A DNA stretch of 27,386 bases, taken from positions 1 through 27,386 of the forward strand of contig DASVLJ010000040.1 of NCBI GenBank assembly GCA_036384915.1. The letters are read 5' to 3'. Position 1 is the stretch's first letter. Each line of letters starts with the position of its first letter. This document shows, one piece after another, positions 24,812 through 27,386 of this stretch. The stretch is from PKWO01 sp036384915 (GTDB lineage: Bacteria; Pseudomonadota; Gammaproteobacteria; Burkholderiales; Burkholderiaceae_D). Below the pieces are notes generated by a model that did no database searches, was not told the origin of the DNA, and worked only from the letters and a program-made list of their open reading frames with translations. The translations under genes and the position numbers were made by a program.

Positions 24812-26068
24812 ATGAATCCGCAATTCCAGCCCCTGTTTCCCGCGTTGCGCGCCTGCCTGTTCTCCAGTGCCATGGTTTTCGCCTGCATGGCGCCGGCAGT
24901 CCCGGCCTTGGCCGGCACTTCCATCATCAGCATCGGTGCTTACAAGACCTTCAATAGCGATATCGATATGCCCGGCGGCAGCCTCCACATCGCCATCGAC
25001 GGCGACTTCGCCTTCGCCCAGAGCGAGGACGACGTGATTTCCATCAGCAAAAAAGCGCTATTCGAAGAGCGCCATGGCGAGCACGTCTATCGCATCGTTT
25101 TTGAACACGGGCAGGGCGGCATGGCCCGCACTTACACCATCGACGGCAAGCCGCACGCCTGGGACGCAGAAGGCAAGCGCTGGCTTGGCACCGTCATTCC
25201 CAGGCTGCTGCGCGAGACGGGTTATGAATCGGAGGCGCGCAGCAAGCGCATCTACGCCGCCGGCGGCGCCGATGCGCTGCTGACCGAGATCGAGCTGATC
25301 CAATCCGGATTTTCGCGCCGCAAGTACATCGTCGAGCTGGCCGGGTTCGGCCAGCTCGACGAGAAGCAACTGGTGCGCGTATTGGCGGCAATCGACAAGA
25401 TCGAGTCGGATTTCGACCGGCGCAATGCCTACGTCGCGCTGATCGAGCGTCAGTCGCTTGGCAACACCGCTCAAGCCGGGCTGCTGCAAGGCGCCGCCGC
25501 CATACATTCGGACTTCGAATTGCGCACGGTGCTGGTCGCGCTTGCGCCCAAGCTCGGCAGCGACGATGCCGTGGGACAAGGCTGGCTCGCCGCCATGCAT
25601 CAGATCCACTCCGACTTTGAAGCGCGCACCGCAGTGGTAGCGTTGGCCGACGCCGACGGCAAGACGGCCTCACGGGTGGACCTGGCCTTGCAATCGACGC
25701 AAAACATCAACTCGGCCTTCGAGCGCCGCACGGCGCTCACGCAAATTTCACGCAACATGGCGCACCCGAGCGATGCGCAAGTCGCGGCCTATGCAAGATC
25801 GGCGAGCCGGATCGATTCGGACTTTGAGCGGCGCACCGCCATCGTGGCACTGGCGGACAAGGCGACGCTGGGGAAGAACGGCTGCCTGGAATTGCTCGGC
25901 GCATTCGACGGCATGCATTCGGACTTTGAAATCCGCACCGCGCTGGTGGAAGTGGCGCGCCGGTTGCCCAAGGATGAAGAAGTGATTGCGCGCTATCGCA
26001 GCATTGCGCGCAAGCTTGGCGATTTCGAACGGATACAGGCGGAGAAGGCGCTGGATCATCTGGGCTGA
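24812..26068 (+). CDS. Secreted protein of eight 34-residue repeats
   Basis: The product has 418 residues. The ATG at 24812 follows TTGGAGAGCC. Residues 1-34 are a signal peptide (VFACMAPAVPALA). Residues ~36-160 form a separate domain (VYRIVFEHG, RTYTIDGKPHAWDAEGKRWL). From residue 165 the motif S-D/G-F-x-R-R-x-x-x-V-A-L recurs at 165, 199, 233, 267, 301, 336, 370 and 403, a period of 33-35 residues, so the part is an alpha-helical solenoid. I recall similar sequence in the extracytoplasmic part of M56/BlaR1-type membrane peptidases; here it occurs without the peptidase. It probably acts as a binding scaffold in the periplasm or outside the cell; no partner gene is evident. Confidence 0.7.
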   Translation: MNPQFQPLFPALRACLFSSAMVFACMAPAVPALAGTSIISIGAYKTFNSDIDMPGGSLHIAIDGDFAFAQSEDDVISISKKALFEERHGEHVYRIVFEHGQGGMARTYTIDGKPHAWDAEGKRWLGTVIPRLLRETGYESEARSKRIYAAGGADALLTEIELIQSGFSRRKYIVELAGFGQLDEKQLVRVLAAIDKIESDFDRRNAYVALIERQSLGNTAQAGLLQGAAAIHSDFELRTVLVALAPKLGSDDAVGQGWLAAMHQIHSDFEARTAVVALADADGKTASRVDLALQSTQNINSAFERRTALTQISRNMAHPSDAQVAAYARSASRIDSDFERRTAIVALADKATLGKNGCLELLGAFDGMHSDFEIRTALVEVARRLPKDEEVIARYRSIARKLGDFERIQAEKALDHLG

Positions 26069-26242
26069 TATTGTCAGTGAAATTTCACTTCAGCATTCTT
26101 TGTGCCGGCGCAGCGCCCGGCAGCCGATACGCGGGCCGTCGACCTGTTGCGTTCGATTTCGCCTGCCTGCAATTGTCAAGGAACTCCGGCAGCGGTTCGC
26201 TGACGAATGTCATGGATCGATCTTGACGATTGGACGGGCATC

Positions 26243-27271
26243 ATGAAACCGGAAAGAAACGGATTGCGTGCCGTAACGGCGTCGTTGCTGGTTGCGGCAT
26301 TGCTGGCCGCCTGCGGCGGTGGTGGCGGCGATGGCGGCACAGGCGGCAATCCGCCGCCGCGCCTCAACCTTCAGGTAGTGTCTTTCGGTGACAGCCTTTC
26401 CGATGTGGGCACCTACGAACCCATCGCCAGCGCCGTCAACGGCGGGCGCTTCACCACCAATCCCGGACAAGTCTGGGTGCAGGATATTGCGCAATATTAC
26501 GGCGGCACGCTCGACGCCGCGTACACGATAGGGCTGACGCATGCCCTGAGCCCGCATGGCGGATATGGTTACGCCGAAGGCGGCGCCACGGTCGCCACGC
26601 CGGCGGTGGACAACGATTTTCTGGTGGACCTGATCGGCAACGTGGAAATGCCGGTCAATCAGCAGGTGGCGAGCTATCTGCAGGCGCATGGCAGCTTCAA
26701 TGCCAATCAATTGGTGGTGCTCTGGGCCGGCGCCAACGATGTGTTGCGCGCGGGCACGCCGCCGGCCGCGACGGTTACGGTGCAGGCTGCCGCCGGAGCA
26801 TTGGCCCAGCTTGTGGCGCAAGTCGTGCAAAACGGCGCGACGCACGTGGCGGTGCTTAATTTGCCCGATATCGGTAAATCGCCAAAAGGCGTGGCGCAAA
26901 CCGATGGCGGCGCCAATCTGGAGCAGCTGTCGCAATTATTCAACAATACGCTGAATGCGCAAATGCAGTCCAGCGGCGTAGCTGCCATGGTGATCGAAAT
27001 CGACAGCTATACCTGGATCAACACGGTTCTGGCGAACTATCGCAGCTATGGCTTTGCGGTATCCAACACGGCCCAGGCTTGCGACGCGAACAAGACGCCG
27101 GACGATTCAGCCCTGATGTGCTCGCCGCCTACTTACACGGCGCCGAATGCCGACCAGGCCTATATATTCGCCGACGACTTGCATTTCAGCACGCGCATGC
27201 ACACGCTCCTGGCCCAATACGTGGAACAGCAACTGGCGGCCCACGGCCAGGGCAATCGCATGAAGCCTTAA
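26243..27271 (+). CDS. GDSL/SGNH-hydrolase lipoprotein
   Basis: The product has 342 residues from the ATG at 26243, chosen because the signal peptide (LRAVTASLLVAALLAAC) starts right there; the ATG at 26207 would lengthen the N-region. Lipobox LAAC gives Cys24 as the anchored residue, followed by a Gly-rich spacer. The catalytic blocks are in order: VSFGDSLSDVG with Ser51 (block I), a block III-type AGANDVL, and FADDLHFST near the C-terminus with the Asp and His (block V). It is likely an esterase or lipase at the cell surface. The stop codon overlaps that of the transposase on the other strand by 4 bp. Confidence 0.85.
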   Translation: MKPERNGLRAVTASLLVAALLAACGGGGGDGGTGGNPPPRLNLQVVSFGDSLSDVGTYEPIASAVNGGRFTTNPGQVWVQDIAQYYGGTLDAAYTIGLTHALSPHGGYGYAEGGATVATPAVDNDFLVDLIGNVEMPVNQQVASYLQAHGSFNANQLVVLWAGANDVLRAGTPPAATVTVQAAAGALAQLVAQVVQNGATHVAVLNLPDIGKSPKGVAQTDGGANLEQLSQLFNNTLNAQMQSSGVAAMVIEIDSYTWINTVLANYRSYGFAVSNTAQACDANKTPDDSALMCSPPTYTAPNADQAYIFADDLHFSTRMHTLLAQYVEQQLAAHGQGNRMKP

Positions 27272-27386
27272 CAGGTGAGCCCAAGTAATTTGGCGAGATA
27301 GTCTACATTCCAGCCCGCTTTGAGTCGCTTGTTGGCGACGCCGAGCTTGGTGGTCTTGTCATTTTTCAACAAATTCAGGGCGATAC
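27268..27386 (-). CDS. ISAs1-family transposase, C-terminal end (partial at window edge)
   Basis: On the minus strand the frame from the right edge ends TAA at 27270-27268. The 38 visible residues contain LNLLKNDKTTKLGVANKRL and KAGWNVDYLAKLLG, matching the C-terminal signature N-L-L-x-x-D-x-T-x-K and K-R-L-x-A-G-W-x-x-x-Y-L of ISAs1-family DDE transposases. The rest of the element is beyond the window. Its terminal repeat should lie just past the stop codon, so within or next to the 3' end of the GDSL gene. Confidence 0.75.
   Translation of the reverse strand, partial: IALNLLKNDKTTKLGVANKRLKAGWNVDYLAKLLGLTC

Noticed and set aside
24605..24988. Minus-strand frame of 127 codons upstream of the glycosyltransferase
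   Set aside because: It covers the signal-peptide region of the repeat-protein gene on the plus strand and has no ribosome site or family features.

Overview
The window is about 27.4 kb of GC-rich bacterial chromosome. A betaproteobacterium of the Burkholderiales, most likely Oxalobacteraceae-like, is inferred from several things: high-GC codon usage, a cydP-cydA-cydB-cydX oxidase operon, DUF4197 and DUF3455 proteins, several lipoproteins and an AAGGAG-type ribosome-site style. No rRNA gene and no intact tRNA gene is visible. Incomplete insertion sequences lie at both ends: the 5' end of an IS3-family element at 1-136 and the 3' end of an ISAs1-family transposase at 27268-27386.

Left part (1-5 kb) is accessory DNA. 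An IS3-family element has cut the 5' part off an AT-richer gene of unknown function. This is followed by a perfect 13-bp hairpin, a degenerate tRNA-Ser-like sequence with a terminator (possible island scar), and a 402-residue protein whose N-terminus looks like the leader of cargo linked to extracellular contractile injection systems. Next comes a 101-bp direct repeat that duplicates the promoter/leader of a lipoprotein gene and brackets two small unknown genes and an antisense gene remnant.

Middle part (5-13.5 kb), mostly minus strand. It holds a secreted HSAG-type hydrolase candidate followed by a membrane-tethered periplasmic protein, then the cytochrome bd operon cydP-cydA-cydB-cydX. Upstream of the operon are a strong promoter whose spacer is filled by a 20-bp palindrome, and a 169-bp inverted-repeat element. 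A VOC-family gene, a 153-residue unknown protein and a small membrane protein follow. Two nearly identical lux-box-like palindromes (7888-7907 and 12885-12904) lie upstream of the hydrolase pair and of the 153-residue gene, hinting at a shared regulator.

Right part (13.5-27.4 kb) is mostly cell-envelope and secreted functions. It has a lipoprotein, a plus-strand run of outer-membrane beta-barrel, FecR-domain protein and DUF3455 lipoprotein, a DUF4197 protein, a PepSY-associated membrane protein, and a secreted GH16 beta-glucanase with a (Pro-Thr)16 linker and a CBM56-like C-terminus. The glucanase has a near-consensus promoter and a LacI-type operator. Two small genes precede a DEAD-box RNA helicase with two tandem RNA-binding domains. 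Last come a GT4 glycosyltransferase, a secreted protein made of 34-residue repeats, and a GDSL lipoprotein whose stop codon overlaps the ISAs1 transposase.

The least explained signals are the lux-box-like pair, the cyd-upstream palindrome, the 169-bp inverted-repeat element, the injection-system-like cargo protein and the 34-residue-repeat protein. All family names come from recognition of motifs by eye; no database search was run.
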